Below are positions 13,408-22,043 of a stretch of 38,674 nt of DNA, piece after piece. Source of the stretch: a virus; the IMG/VR virus record IMGVR_UViG_3300044970_002255, positions 1 to 38,674 of that record; one strand, given 5' to 3'. A program made the position numbers and the translations under genes. Positions within the stretch are counted from its first letter, which is position 1, and every line of letters begins with the position of its first letter. The notes under the pieces were generated by a model. That model was not told where the DNA came from, ran no database searches, and was given only the letters and a program-made list of their open reading frames with translations.

Positions 13408-15650
13408 ACCCAACTCCGACGACTTCCCAAGACCTCCTTCTTCCAGTTCAGGAAGACGGCCAGTTGCTTCGATCCCGCATCAAGGATGCCAAGGCCGCGC
13501 AGGCCGCCTACAAGCGGATGCTCAAGGCCGATGAGGATGCCCGTCGCGGGCGTGCAGAAGTGCAGTCGATGATCGACGGCGAGAGTCCGTATGACCAGAG
13601 CAAGCTCGACATGAACGGCCTTGGCGAGATTTGCAACGTCAACTGGGGCCAGGGCGAGCAGTTGGTCTCAATGGCGACGAGCCCGTATTTGGACCTGGTG
13701 ACCTCGGTGGACGTGCTCAACACGATGCCCACCAACTATGGCGACCCCCAGATGCGCCACGAGTGGGAGTCCATCATGGCCGACGAGTTCACCCGGATGG
13801 TCCGCAACTGGCCGGAGTTCTTCCCCCGCTACCTGTTCCTGGTCCAGCAGTTCCTTGTGCATGGCGTCGGACTTTGTTTCCGCGAGGATGAGATCGACTG
13901 GCGCTGGCAGGTGGCTCCTTTGGGAGACTTCCTCATCCCGCGCAACACCCGCGCCTCCGACGAGGAGATCGAGCTTTGCTGCATTGTGCGCAGCGTCCCT
14001 CCGCACGAACTCTTCCAGAAGATCGAGGACGAGGCGCTTGCCACCGAGCTGCATTGGAACGTGCCCGCCGTGAAGAAGGCGCTGCTTGGCGCGATGCAGC
14101 ACAGCAGATCAACCAACACGATCGAGTCGTGGGAGGAGTTGCAGCGCGAGTTCAAGAACAACGACCTTGCCGCCTCCGCTGCTTCCGCCGCCGAGGTGAA
14201 GCTGGTGTTCATGTGGGCCAAGGAACTGGACGGGAAAATCTCCCAGTACATCTTCCCCGAGAAGGACACGGACATCGAAGTTGGTTTCCTCTACAAGAAC
14301 AAGGGCAGGTATGCGAACACCAGCGAGGCGTTCAACACCTTCGTCTTTGGCATCGGAACCAACGGCTACTTCCACAGCATCCGTGGCATGGCCAGCAAGA
14401 TTTTCTCCGTGGTGCAGGCGCTCAACCGTCTGCGCGGACGGTTCTACGACAGCTTGATGACAAGTTCGATGCTCATGATCGAGCCGGACAACGAGGATGC
14501 CATGCAGGACATGAGCCTCGTCCACTTTGGTCCGTTCGTGGTCAAGCCGCCGAACATCAAGGTCATTCAGAAAGACCAGCCCAATTTCAGCCAGTCCTTG
14601 ATCCCCGGACTCAATGACTTGTCCACCTTGCTCCAGCAGCAGGCGGGCACCTACACCACCGAGGCGATCTTCAACTCGGCGCGTCAGCGCACCAAGTTTG
14701 AGACGCAAGCACAGCTTGAGTCGGTGGCCAACATCAGCCTTGCCCAGTTGAACCTCTTCTACATCCCGTGGGAAAGACTGCTGCGCGAGACTGTCCGCCG
14801 CGCCGTCCGCGAGGATTACTTCCCCGAGGACCCGGGCGGTCGCAGTGTCCAGGAGTTCCGCGACCGGTGCATGGCGCGTGGAGTGCCCATCGAGGCCATC
14901 CTGGCTGTGGATGTCGGGCGTGTCGAGGCGGTGCGTGCAGTTGGTGGGGGTTCCTCCGCCGCTCGCTCGGCGCTCATGGAGAAGCTCTACTCCCTCGCCG
15001 CCAACTTCGATCCGCAAGGACGCCAGCAGGTCATCCGTGACCTCACCCGCACTCTTGGCGGCGTTGAGGCGGCAGACCGCTACACTCCGGCTCCCGAAAA
15101 TCTCCGTCCGCCGATGGAGGTTGAAGTGGCCGCCCTTGAGAACATCGTGCTCAAGCAGGGCAACCAAGTTCCCGTCCGTCCGAACACGCTTCACCGCGTC
15201 CACTTCGACACGCATCTGCCGGAGGAGGAAGCCCTTGTTCAAGCATTGGACGAAGGCACGGTTCCGGTCGAGCAGGCCACCCCGGCGCTCACGGCTTTGC
15301 ACCAGCACACCTCCGAGCACGCGCAATACCTTGTCAGCGAGCCGGACTACAACCAAATCAAGAAGCGGTTGCAGGAGATCGACGGCATCCTATACAACGC
15401 CACCAAACACATGCAGAAGGTGATGGAGGAGCAGCAACAGCAGCCGGAAGCGGAGGCCAACGCCGCCAACCCAAACAATCTCCCGGACACGCTCCAACGC
15501 CAGCTCATCGAGACGAGCACCCGTTTGCGGATGGCGGAGGAGAAGCACCAGCAAGACCTTCGCATCCGTGACGAGACCGCCCGACAAGACATGCTTATCA
15601 AGGATGCCGAGGCGGCCGCCAAAATCGCCCGGGAGCGACTTTCCCAATGA
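13404..15650 (+). CDS. Portal protein
   Basis: A 748-residue protein in the canonical place between terminase and scaffold/capsid genes. It begins with a helical N-terminus, then the segment NVNWGQGEQLVSMATSPYLD and long alternating domains including DFLIPRNTRASDEEIELCCI (clip/wing) and SIRGMASKIFSVVQALNRLR. The C-terminal part is helical and glutamine-rich (VMEEQQQQPEAEAN, then AEEKHQQDLRIRDETARQDM), like the barrel/crown of podovirus portals. The size and lack of a separate head-completion cluster fit a podovirus connector. The portal forms a dodecameric ring at one capsid vertex through which TerL pumps DNA. Large antisense frames inside it are shadows. Confidence 0.85.
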   Translation: MNPTPTTSQDLLLPVQEDGQLLRSRIKDAKAAQAAYKRMLKADEDARRGRAEVQSMIDGESPYDQSKLDMNGLGEICNVNWGQGEQLVSMATSPYLDLVTSVDVLNTMPTNYGDPQMRHEWESIMADEFTRMVRNWPEFFPRYLFLVQQFLVHGVGLCFREDEIDWRWQVAPLGDFLIPRNTRASDEEIELCCIVRSVPPHELFQKIEDEALATELHWNVPAVKKALLGAMQHSRSTNTIESWEELQREFKNNDLAASAASAAEVKLVFMWAKELDGKISQYIFPEKDTDIEVGFLYKNKGRYANTSEAFNTFVFGIGTNGYFHSIRGMASKIFSVVQALNRLRGRFYDSLMTSSMLMIEPDNEDAMQDMSLVHFGPFVVKPPNIKVIQKDQPNFSQSLIPGLNDLSTLLQQQAGTYTTEAIFNSARQRTKFETQAQLESVANISLAQLNLFYIPWERLLRETVRRAVREDYFPEDPGGRSVQEFRDRCMARGVPIEAILAVDVGRVEAVRAVGGGSSAARSALMEKLYSLAANFDPQGRQQVIRDLTRTLGGVEAADRYTPAPENLRPPMEVEVAALENIVLKQGNQVPVRPNTLHRVHFDTHLPEEEALVQALDEGTVPVEQATPALTALHQHTSEHAQYLVSEPDYNQIKKRLQEIDGILYNATKHMQKVMEEQQQQPEAEANAANPNNLPDTLQRQLIETSTRLRMAEEKHQQDLRIRDETARQDMLIKDAEAAAKIARERLSQ

Positions 15651-15847
15651 TCGAAAACGAATACCTCTTCTCCATCAAAGTCTTCCCCAATGACAAAAGC
15701 CTCCACGTTTTTCGTCACATGGGAGACGGACTCGGGCTCGCCGTCATCGTCGAGTTCACCACCCTCAAGCAAGGCATCCTCGACGCTGGCAAGCTCATTC
15801 GTGAGGCCATCGAGGACGACGCCATCCCCCGCATTCTGACGCCATGA
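15647..15847 (+). CDS. Hypothetical protein, 66 aa
   Basis: The ATG overlaps the portal stop (ATGA) and the stop overlaps the next ATG. The product starts MIENEYLFSIKVFPNDKSL and is a small alpha-beta protein with a hydrophobic middle (GLAVIVEFTTL) and a C-terminal helix. No family is recognised. Coupling on both sides supports a real gene in the head module. Confidence 0.65.
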   Translation: MIENEYLFSIKVFPNDKSLHVFRHMGDGLGLAVIVEFTTLKQGILDAGKLIREAIEDDAIPRILTP

Positions 15848-16137
15848 TGACCATCCAAGATTGGTATGCCACCCCGCAGAACGCCGAGGAGCTGGCCACG
15901 TTGCTCAAGAACCAGCCGATCGTCCAGGATGCGCTGGATGTCTTGCGCACCACCAACGCTCCTGCTGGCAACTACGGAACCGACCCGGTTCACATCGCGC
16001 TGCTGCATGCCGAGCAGGCAGGATTTCAGAAGGCCATCGACACCTTCCTGAAACTGTCCCGTCCTCAAGTCCATATCACCAAGAAATTGCCGCAAGAGTG
16101 GCGCAAATCCGAGCCCCAAACTGACCCCTCCGCATGA
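15844..16137 (+). CDS. Hypothetical protein, 97 aa
   Basis: The gene overlaps its neighbours by four bases on each side, between portal and scaffold genes. The product begins MMTIQDWYATPQNAEELATL. It is helical (LLKNQPIVQDALDVLRTTN) and carries a HIALLHAEQAGFQKAIDTFL helix in the middle. It may be a minor head or regulatory protein, but this rests only on position. No catalytic or membrane motif is visible. Confidence 0.65.
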   Translation: MMTIQDWYATPQNAEELATLLKNQPIVQDALDVLRTTNAPAGNYGTDPVHIALLHAEQAGFQKAIDTFLKLSRPQVHITKKLPQEWRKSEPQTDPSA

Positions 16138-17276
16138 ACGACAACACCGACCCGCACGCCGCCGAATACGCACCGGAAACAGATAACCCTGCCGTCTCCG
16201 ATGACGGAGATTCTGGCTTTATGGCCGGACTTTTTGAGGCTGCCGGAGCAGAGCCATCTTCCGAGCCGCCTCCGTCTTCCGACGAGGAGCCCTCGGGAGA
16301 GGAGGAACCGTCGCCAGCGGTTGAAGAGCCGTCGCCGGAGCCCGAGAATCAAGACCCCGATCTCGCGGATGCCGCGCCTCCTCTCAAGAAGGAGGTCAAC
16401 AAGATTGGCTGGAAGGAGTTGAAGAAGCTCCGTGCCGACGCCGAGCGCGAGCGTGACGAGGCCAAGGCCGAGCTGGCAAGGCTCAAATCGCAGCCGCCGT
16501 CTGCCGCGAACACCGCAGACATTGAGTCCCTGCGTGCCGAGCTGGAGATGTCCAAGAAGCAGTTGCAGGAGTACGATCAGAAGATGGCTCTTGTCGATGT
16601 GGAGCAGAGCCGCGAGTATCAGATGAACATCGCCGAGCCGCTATCCCGTGCCGAGGATTTGATCCAGTCCTTCGCCGAGAAGTATCAGATCGACCTCAAG
16701 GACATCGCCAAGGCGGCGACAGCTCCCAACGTGCTTGAGCGCAACCAGCTTCTTTCCGAGCTGGTCGGCGGCATGAACGACTTCGACAAGTATGAGTTCA
16801 AGCGCGTCGTGGACGAGGCCAAGTCACTCTACGAGCGGTCGGTTCAGGTGAAACGCCAGGCCAACGAGTCCAAGAAGTATTTGGAGGAGTCGCGGGCCAA
16901 GGAGCAGGAGACCCTGCGCCAGAAGCAACGTGAGGAGTTCGGCCGCGTGGCCGACTCGGTCTGGACTGGCCTCCAGGAAAAGCTGCCTTTCCTCAAGGAA
17001 GGCGGAGACGAGGTGACCCGCTTGGTGTCCGAAGCCAAGGAGGCCGATCTGGCCGGGGCCGCGCCGGAGACGCAGGCCTACGCCCGCTACGCCGCCGTGC
17101 TTCTGCCCTCCCTCGCCTCCAAGATCGAGGCGCAGGCCAAGGAGCTGGCGACCCTCAAACAATCCCTGGCAAAACGCGGAGCTGTCTCCCCGGCAGTTCG
17201 CAGCGGCGGAATCTCTCCGGCAGCCGGTGATGGCGAGGATTCGTTCATGGCAGGACTCGAAAAAATTCTTTCTTGA
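16134..17276 (+). CDS. Scaffolding-like protein, 380 aa
   Basis: It lies directly before the major capsid gene. The N-terminal ~100 residues are acidic, proline/serine/glutamate-rich and disordered. They are followed by long coiled-coil helices (LKKLRADAERERDEAKAELA and onward) to about residue 320, as in phage scaffolds. The motif DGDSGFMAGLFE near residue 30 returns as DGEDSFMAGLEKIL at the extreme C-terminus. A short amphipathic helix at the end of a scaffold often binds the capsid subunit; two copies at opposite ends are unusual. The role is to direct capsid assembly inside the prohead. Assignment rests on position and composition. Confidence 0.75.
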   Translation: MNDNTDPHAAEYAPETDNPAVSDDGDSGFMAGLFEAAGAEPSSEPPPSSDEEPSGEEEPSPAVEEPSPEPENQDPDLADAAPPLKKEVNKIGWKELKKLRADAERERDEAKAELARLKSQPPSAANTADIESLRAELEMSKKQLQEYDQKMALVDVEQSREYQMNIAEPLSRAEDLIQSFAEKYQIDLKDIAKAATAPNVLERNQLLSELVGGMNDFDKYEFKRVVDEAKSLYERSVQVKRQANESKKYLEESRAKEQETLRQKQREEFGRVADSVWTGLQEKLPFLKEGGDEVTRLVSEAKEADLAGAAPETQAYARYAAVLLPSLASKIEAQAKELATLKQSLAKRGAVSPAVRSGGISPAAGDGEDSFMAGLEKILS

Positions 17277-17436
17277 CGAATTTGGTAGGGAATATAGACT
17301 TTCCGTGGGTAGCCCATCCCTTCTCTGATTGGCGATTCACGGAGTTTCCTTCTGCCTGACCACGACTCCACAGGCAATTCCCGGACGATCATAATCAAGA
17401 TCGCCCACTTCCCCACCTTTATCCACCCCCACTGCC
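17277..17436 (+). promoter_or_regulatory. Intergenic leader before the capsid gene, weak promoter candidate
   Basis: 160 bases without a gene. TTGACG (17273-17278) and TATAGA (17293-17298) resemble promoter boxes, but their 14-base spacing is too short for a standard sigma70 site. The last ~50 bases are pyrimidine-rich (CCACCTTTATCCACCCCCAC) and contain no Shine-Dalgarno sequence despite leading into the most strongly expressed structural gene. Confidence 0.3.
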
Positions 17437-18621
17437 ATGTCTTGTGAAGTCGTAAACGCCTACCTGGCCAAAGAATCCAACCGCATCACCGGCGACATCG
17501 CCCGTCGCGGTCGCACCACCTCTCCGTGGAACGCTGTCCTCGAAAAGGATTTCTTCCCCGATGAAATGGGCCACACTGTCTCCCGCGTCGTCTATCAGCG
17601 CACCATCCCCACCGTGGGTGAAGGCGCTGGCTGGAATCCTGTCGCGGGCTCTACCTCCGAAGCCACCTCGAAAGCCTGTGCTCCGGTCGCCGCCACGCTC
17701 AGCTCCCGGACTGCCACGCAGACCTCGCAGCTCGCCGAGTATGTGGTGGACTCCGATCCGCTGTGCATTACGGACGCTCGCGCTGCTGTGAAGTTCAAGC
17801 AGCAGGTCGCCGAGATCAAAAACAACTTCGAGAAGAACGTCATCGACATCTGGGAAGCCCGTGACCGCAGCGAATACTGCGCGGTCATTCCCGATGCCAA
17901 CCGTCTCGTCTTCAACGGCGGCTCGCTCACAGCCGGTTCTGGTGGAGATTTCGCCGGAGTCCAGGCCGACAGCGCCATCCACCAGGACGTGCTCGATCAT
18001 GTTCGCTGGAAGATGATCCATGACGGTGCCGGTGAAGAAGGTGCCTACGGCATGGTCGATGGCCAGCCGATCTTCGTGGTCATCATGTCCTCGGAGCAAC
18101 AGCGCCAGCTCATCAAAGGCAACGCGGACATCCGTCAGGACTACCGCTATGCTGATCCGAAAGCGCTGCTCAAGCCCTTTGGTGTGAAGCGCGTCTATGG
18201 CGGTCTCTACCACCTGATCGACGACAAGGCTCCCCGTTACGACTACGATGCGGAAACCGACACCTACATCGAAGTTCCGTTTTACGTCGCGGATGAAGAT
18301 GGCGTCGCCGTCGTCAATCCTGACTATGAAGCAGCTCTCTACGAGAAGGTGATCTTCTACCATCCGAAGGTATGCACGCGCCTCATGCAGAAGACCCTCT
18401 CCGACATGGGCAGCGGAGCCTCCGTCAAGGCCTGGAACTACGCCGGTCAGATCGAGTGGATCAACGAGTACGACAAGACCTGCAACAAATACAAGGACAC
18501 TGGCTACTGGAGCGCACGCCTGCGGGCCGCCTACCAGCCGCTCATCCCCGAGTATGGCACCGAGATCATGGTGCTGCGTTGCCCAGGCTCCCTCGGCACC
18601 ACCACCTGCCCCACCTCGTAA
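17437..18621 (+). CDS. Major capsid protein
   Basis: A 394-residue protein after the scaffold gene, ending at a strong terminator. It begins MSCEVVNAYLAKESNRITGD and contains the segment GHTVSRVVYQRTIPTVGEGA, an N-arm/E-loop-like region, a helical spine (AAVKFKQQVAEIKNNFEKNV) and a C-terminal P/A-domain-like part with PRYDYDAETDTYIEVPFYVA and YWSARLRAAYQPLIPEYGTE. The size and position fit an HK97-fold capsid subunit of podo-like phages. There is no sign of an N-terminal protease-cleaved delta domain, matching the separate scaffold. Assignment is by context and by architecture rather than by a diagnostic motif. Confidence 0.8.
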   Translation: MSCEVVNAYLAKESNRITGDIARRGRTTSPWNAVLEKDFFPDEMGHTVSRVVYQRTIPTVGEGAGWNPVAGSTSEATSKACAPVAATLSSRTATQTSQLAEYVVDSDPLCITDARAAVKFKQQVAEIKNNFEKNVIDIWEARDRSEYCAVIPDANRLVFNGGSLTAGSGGDFAGVQADSAIHQDVLDHVRWKMIHDGAGEEGAYGMVDGQPIFVVIMSSEQQRQLIKGNADIRQDYRYADPKALLKPFGVKRVYGGLYHLIDDKAPRYDYDAETDTYIEVPFYVADEDGVAVVNPDYEAALYEKVIFYHPKVCTRLMQKTLSDMGSGASVKAWNYAGQIEWINEYDKTCNKYKDTGYWSARLRAAYQPLIPEYGTEIMVLRCPGSLGTTTCPTS

Positions 18622-18654
18622 TCTAACAGCCCACACGGGTTGACAACCTCAACA

Positions 18655-18692
18655 GGGTGGGCGTTCCTTTCAATAGGACGCCCACCCTTTTC
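18655..18692 (+). terminator. Rho-independent terminator after the capsid gene
   Basis: The stem GGGTGGGCG (18655-18663) pairs with CGCCCACCC (18679-18687), followed by a TTTT tract. It lies 33 bases after the capsid stop. Confidence 0.85.
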
Positions 18693-18703
18693 CTTTTACC
18701 GCC

Positions 18704-19138
18704 ATGTCTATTCCCATTCGTGACGCTTTCGAGCACCTCAAATACATCCCCGGCGCATCTACCCCAGAAGGCGCGGAGGAAATTGCACAGTCTGGCCCTG
18801 AAACAGTCTCCGTTCTGGAGGAAATTCGGTCTCTCATTGGCTCGGGGTATGAAACTGTCGCAGCGAGCCAAAGCGATCAAGTCCTTGGCGCAACCGGAGC
18901 CATCGGCGATTATCTGTCCGGCCTGCTCATTGTCCCTGCCACCACAGCGGCAAGTGCGGTAAGCATCCAGGACGGCAGTGGCGGCACCGACATCGAGGTT
19001 TTTGCTGGCGGCGGGACCACGGCTCTCACAACTCTCATTCCGTTCTTTGTTCCCCTGGGCATTAAAGCGGTTGATGCTGGTTGGCGCGTGACCACTGGCG
19101 CTGACGTGTCGGTTATCGCGGTCGGCAACTTTACCTAA
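18704..19138 (+). CDS. Probable small structural or decoration protein, 144 aa
   Basis: It starts right after the terminator behind a pyrimidine-rich leader without Shine-Dalgarno. The N-terminal helical portion (FEHLKYIPGASTPEGAEEIA) is followed by an alanine/glycine/threonine-rich beta-like C-terminal half (GLLIVPATTAASAVSIQDGS then FFVPLGIKAVDAGWRVTTGA). The composition suggests a beta-sandwich resembling capsid decoration or head-fibre base proteins, but there is no signature. It has no membrane span long enough for a true helix. It is followed seven bases later by the repeat protein, suggesting the two are co-expressed and possibly bound to each other. Confidence 0.6.
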   Translation: MSIPIRDAFEHLKYIPGASTPEGAEEIAQSGPETVSVLEEIRSLIGSGYETVAASQSDQVLGATGAIGDYLSGLLIVPATTAASAVSIQDGSGGTDIEVFAGGGTTALTTLIPFFVPLGIKAVDAGWRVTTGADVSVIAVGNFT

Positions 19139-19145
19139 TTCAACC

Positions 19146-21269
19146 ATGCTTTCGTTCCGCCCCTGGTTTTGTGGTGCAAATAGCGCAGCTTTAGCTGGGG
19201 GCGGTGGATCACCGCCACCTCCAACAAACACCCACTACTTCATCGAGGGCACAGATCAGCTTTGGAGCAATCCCGACAACTGGTGGCTCGATGACGCTGG
19301 GACACAGCCAGCGGGCGACGTGCCAACGGCTCTGGATGACGCAATAATTCAGTCTGGGACTTGTGATCAGGACGGAGTTTGCTTGTCGCTGAATATTGTT
19401 TCGGGGGCTGTTTTGACGACCAATTACGGCACTGTCACCACCAACGTCGGCACCGTCACCACCAACAACGGCACTGTCACCACCAACGCCAGCGGCGGAA
19501 CCATCACCACAAACCTTGGCACCGTCACCACCAACTCAGGCTCAGTAACGTCCAACGACAGCTCGGTTGATACCAACAACGGCACCGTCACCACCAACAA
19601 CGGCACTGTCACCACCAACGCCAGCGGCGGAACCATCACCACAAACCTTGGCACCGTCACCACCAACTCAGGCTCAGTAACGTCCAACGACAGCTCGGTT
19701 GATACCAACAACGGCACCGTCTCAACCAATTACAGCACGGGCACCGTCACCACCAACGACGGCACCGTCACCACCAACGTCGGCACTGTCAGCACCAACA
19801 ACGGCACTGTCGCCACCAACTATGGCATCATCACCACCAACAACGGAACGATCACGAGTGACTACCGTAGTATGTATTTCTACGAGACGGTCAACCAAGC
19901 ATGGAACACTTCTGGCAACTGGTTCTACGATTACGGTGGAGGACCAGTTGCAGCCAACACGACTCCGACCTCCACTTCACCAGTTTACATAACTGATGGA
20001 ACGTGTGATTCTAACGGAACCTGTGCCTCCCTTTACGTTAGCGCCGGAGCCACCCTGGCCACCAACGGCGGCACTGTAACTGCCAACTCCGGCACCATTA
20101 CGACCAACAACGGCGTCGTTACGCAAAACGAAAGCGGCGGCGTAGTAACGACCAACAACGGCACCGTCACCACCAACAACGGCACTGTCACCACCAACAA
20201 CGGCACGATCGACTCCAACAACGGCACTGTCACGACAAATTCCAGTGGTGCCTCTATTGCGACCAACTCAAGCTCTGGCTTAGTTTCCGATAACTACGGC
20301 CTCGTGGGTGACAATGTTGGGACCATCACGACCAACGCCGCTACCGGAATTGTCACGACCAACGTCGGCACCGTCACCACCAACAACGGCACAGTTGGGT
20401 TGAATGCCAACGAAGGCGGGACCGTCACCACCAACAACGGAACTGTCACAACAAACGAAGGATCAGTCGGCACCAACGCCATCGGCGGCATCGTCACCAC
20501 GAACGCCTCCAGCGGGTGGGTATATACCAACGAAGGGACGATTACGGATAACTACGGCAGACTTGTGACAGGCACCGGGACGATCACGAATAACTACCGC
20601 GCTTTGTTCTTCCGCGAGGGTGCCGACCAACTTTGGGCAACCGTTGAAAACTGGTCTTACGATTCAGCAGGGGCATATCCGTCTCCTGCGATACCAACGG
20701 CGACGCAGCCGGTCACGATTTATTATGGAACCTGCGCCGCCGACGATGTGTGCGCAGAGCTGGCGGTCGCTGTCGGGGCTACGCTTACGACTAACAACGG
20801 CACCGTCACCACCAACAACGGCACGATCGACTCCAACAACGGCACTGTCACCACCAACGTCGGCACCGTCACCACCAACAACGGCACTGTCACGACAAAT
20901 TCCAGTGGTGCCTCTATTGCGACCAACTCAAGCTCCGGCTTAGTTTCCGATAACTACGGCCTCGTGGGTGACAATGCTGGGACCATCACGACCAACAACG
21001 GCACCGTCACCACCACCAACGGCACCGTCACCACCAACAACGGCACGATCGACTCCAACAACGGCACTGTCACCACCAACGTCGGCACCGTCACCACCAA
21101 CAACGGCACGATCGACTCCAACAACGGAACCGTCACCACCAACGCCAGCGGAGGCATCGTCACGGACCATTACCTCGTCATGGTCACAAACGACGGCCTC
21201 ATCGTGACCGCCCACTCAGGCTCGACGATCACGAACCAAAACGGCACCATCACTTACGACAACCGCTAA
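19146..21269 (+). CDS. Giant heptad-repeat beta-solenoid-like fibre protein, 707 aa
   Basis: The protein consists of three modules. Each starts with a ~60-residue cap (from about residues 30, 240 and 484) with the pattern EGxxQLWxxxxNWxxD and a conserved GTCxxxxVCxxLxVxxGAxL, including a C-x5-C pair. Each cap is followed by long runs of a seven-residue repeat NxGTVTT, with variants TxNVGTVTT and NASGGxVTT. Regular seven-residue T-x-T repeats fit a stacked beta-solenoid. The N-terminus is short with a GGGGSPPPP linker and no typical signal peptide. It could be a head fibre, tail fibre or adhesin. Asn/Thr ladders also resemble some ice-binding and adhesin solenoids. It is located after the putative decoration protein. 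Confidence 0.8.
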   Translation: MLSFRPWFCGANSAALAGGGGSPPPPTNTHYFIEGTDQLWSNPDNWWLDDAGTQPAGDVPTALDDAIIQSGTCDQDGVCLSLNIVSGAVLTTNYGTVTTNVGTVTTNNGTVTTNASGGTITTNLGTVTTNSGSVTSNDSSVDTNNGTVTTNNGTVTTNASGGTITTNLGTVTTNSGSVTSNDSSVDTNNGTVSTNYSTGTVTTNDGTVTTNVGTVSTNNGTVATNYGIITTNNGTITSDYRSMYFYETVNQAWNTSGNWFYDYGGGPVAANTTPTSTSPVYITDGTCDSNGTCASLYVSAGATLATNGGTVTANSGTITTNNGVVTQNESGGVVTTNNGTVTTNNGTVTTNNGTIDSNNGTVTTNSSGASIATNSSSGLVSDNYGLVGDNVGTITTNAATGIVTTNVGTVTTNNGTVGLNANEGGTVTTNNGTVTTNEGSVGTNAIGGIVTTNASSGWVYTNEGTITDNYGRLVTGTGTITNNYRALFFREGADQLWATVENWSYDSAGAYPSPAIPTATQPVTIYYGTCAADDVCAELAVAVGATLTTNNGTVTTNNGTIDSNNGTVTTNVGTVTTNNGTVTTNSSGASIATNSSSGLVSDNYGLVGDNAGTITTNNGTVTTTNGTVTTNNGTIDSNNGTVTTNVGTVTTNNGTIDSNNGTVTTNASGGIVTDHYLVMVTNDGLIVTAHSGSTITNQNGTITYDNR
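19451..19721. repeat. 132-bp tandem duplication inside the repeat-protein gene
   Basis: Bases 19451-19589 and 19583-19721 are identical with a 132-base (44-codon) period. The unit encodes an N-S-G-S / D-S-S-V-D-T-N variant of the heptad run. The identity at third positions points to recent duplication. Confidence 0.9.
20221..20336. repeat. Dispersed 116-bp duplication, copy A (copy B 20881-20996)
   Basis: The two copies are 660 bases apart (220 codons) and differ at only two positions, 20276/20936 and 20317/20977, both T to C. Each encodes the ASIATNSSSGLVSDNYGLVG element of modules 2 and 3. It shows in-frame module amplification or gene conversion. Confidence 0.88.
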
Positions 21270-21273
21270 AGCC

Positions 21274-21546
21274 ATGGGAGAGAGCATAGAAGACGAACTT
21301 GAACGACTTCGCCGCGAGAGGGACAACCGGCTGCATGCCGACCTTGCCAAGCTGTCGTCGTCCATCGACCATCTGGCAGCCCGTGTTTCGGTGCTGGCCC
21401 CGATCAGCGAAGTGGAAAAACTCGGCGAGCGAGTCACCAAGCTGGAAAGCTACAAATGGGCAATCATCGGCGGGTTCACTGCCGTCGCGTCTCTCCAGGC
21501 TGTCCAGGCGTTTCTGTCATGGTTCTTATCCAACCCGAAGCCATGA
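21274..21546 (+). CDS. Coiled-coil membrane protein, holin- or spanin-like candidate
   Basis: The 90-residue product has a charged coiled-coil (ELERLRRERDNRLHADLAKL and following heptads to about residue 60) and a hydrophobic C-terminal segment (WAIIGGFTAVASLQAVQAFL) ending SWFLSNPKP. One membrane span with a coiled-coil head is seen in some phage holin/antiholin-like and spanin-like proteins. It begins the block that ends in the endolysin at 23829. Its stop overlaps the PAS gene's ATG (ATGA). Holin assignment is inference from topology and context. Confidence 0.6.
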   Translation: MGESIEDELERLRRERDNRLHADLAKLSSSIDHLAARVSVLAPISEVEKLGERVTKLESYKWAIIGGFTAVASLQAVQAFLSWFLSNPKP

Positions 21547-22043
21547 CACCTCCTCCCCCCTACGATGCCCGCATTGCAGAGCTGGAGCAGATACTCCGGC
21601 GCGAGCGATTCCGTCTTACACAAGCCTTGGCCTTGTCCGGCGCGGGCGCGTGGGAATGGGTCGAGGCCACCGATGAACTGTGGTGGCAGCCGTCGCTGTT
21701 TGACCTCTACGGAGTCAACCCCAAAACTTTTCGCGGCCGTTATTCCGATTTTGAGAATGCTCTCGCTCCCGAGGAGATCGAGCGTGTCCGGCGATGTGTC
21801 ACCGAGGCGAACACCAAGGGCGAGCATTTCCGGCTGATCTTCCGCGCCCGTAACGGCCGCACGATTCTTGGGATTGGCCGCATGGAGAACGGGGTCATGC
21901 ACGGCATAAATGTTGACGCCGGATATGGTGCCTGCGATGATTGTCCGAAGATGCCGAGGGCCGCTGTGAACGCGCAGTTTCCCGACGACATCCCGCGAAA
22001 CGAGACGACGCGCATTCATCTTCGTTCACGCGTTGCTGCTTGA
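21543..22043 (+). CDS. Stand-alone PAS-domain protein
   Basis: The predicted protein has 166 residues from the ATG at 21543, coupled to the upstream gene. Residues ~24-124 form a PAS domain of the PAS_3 type: ALALSGAGAWEWVEATDELW, then SLFDLYGVNP, then a helix ending RVRRCVTEA, and strands FRLIFRARNGRTILGIGRME. A short coiled-coil (ELEQILRRERFR) precedes it, as in signalling proteins. There is no kinase, GGDEF or HTH output domain. The tail has a CDDC pair. PAS domains bind small ligands or sense redox/oxygen. In a phage lysis block the role is unknown; it could control lysis timing or bind a host sensor. Confidence 0.8.
   Translation: MTPPPPYDARIAELEQILRRERFRLTQALALSGAGAWEWVEATDELWWQPSLFDLYGVNPKTFRGRYSDFENALAPEEIERVRRCVTEANTKGEHFRLIFRARNGRTILGIGRMENGVMHGINVDAGYGACDDCPKMPRAAVNAQFPDDIPRNETTRIHLRSRVAA

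Noticed and set aside
14109-15356. 415-codon open frame on the minus strand inside the portal gene
   Set aside because: The product is low-complexity and has no domain. Long antisense frames are expected opposite GC-rich coding DNA, and the sense portal frame is clearly coding.
17419-18636. 405-codon minus-strand frame opposite the capsid gene
   Set aside because: It mirrors the capsid gene almost exactly and its product is valine/glycine/aspartate-rich with no domain; a shadow frame.
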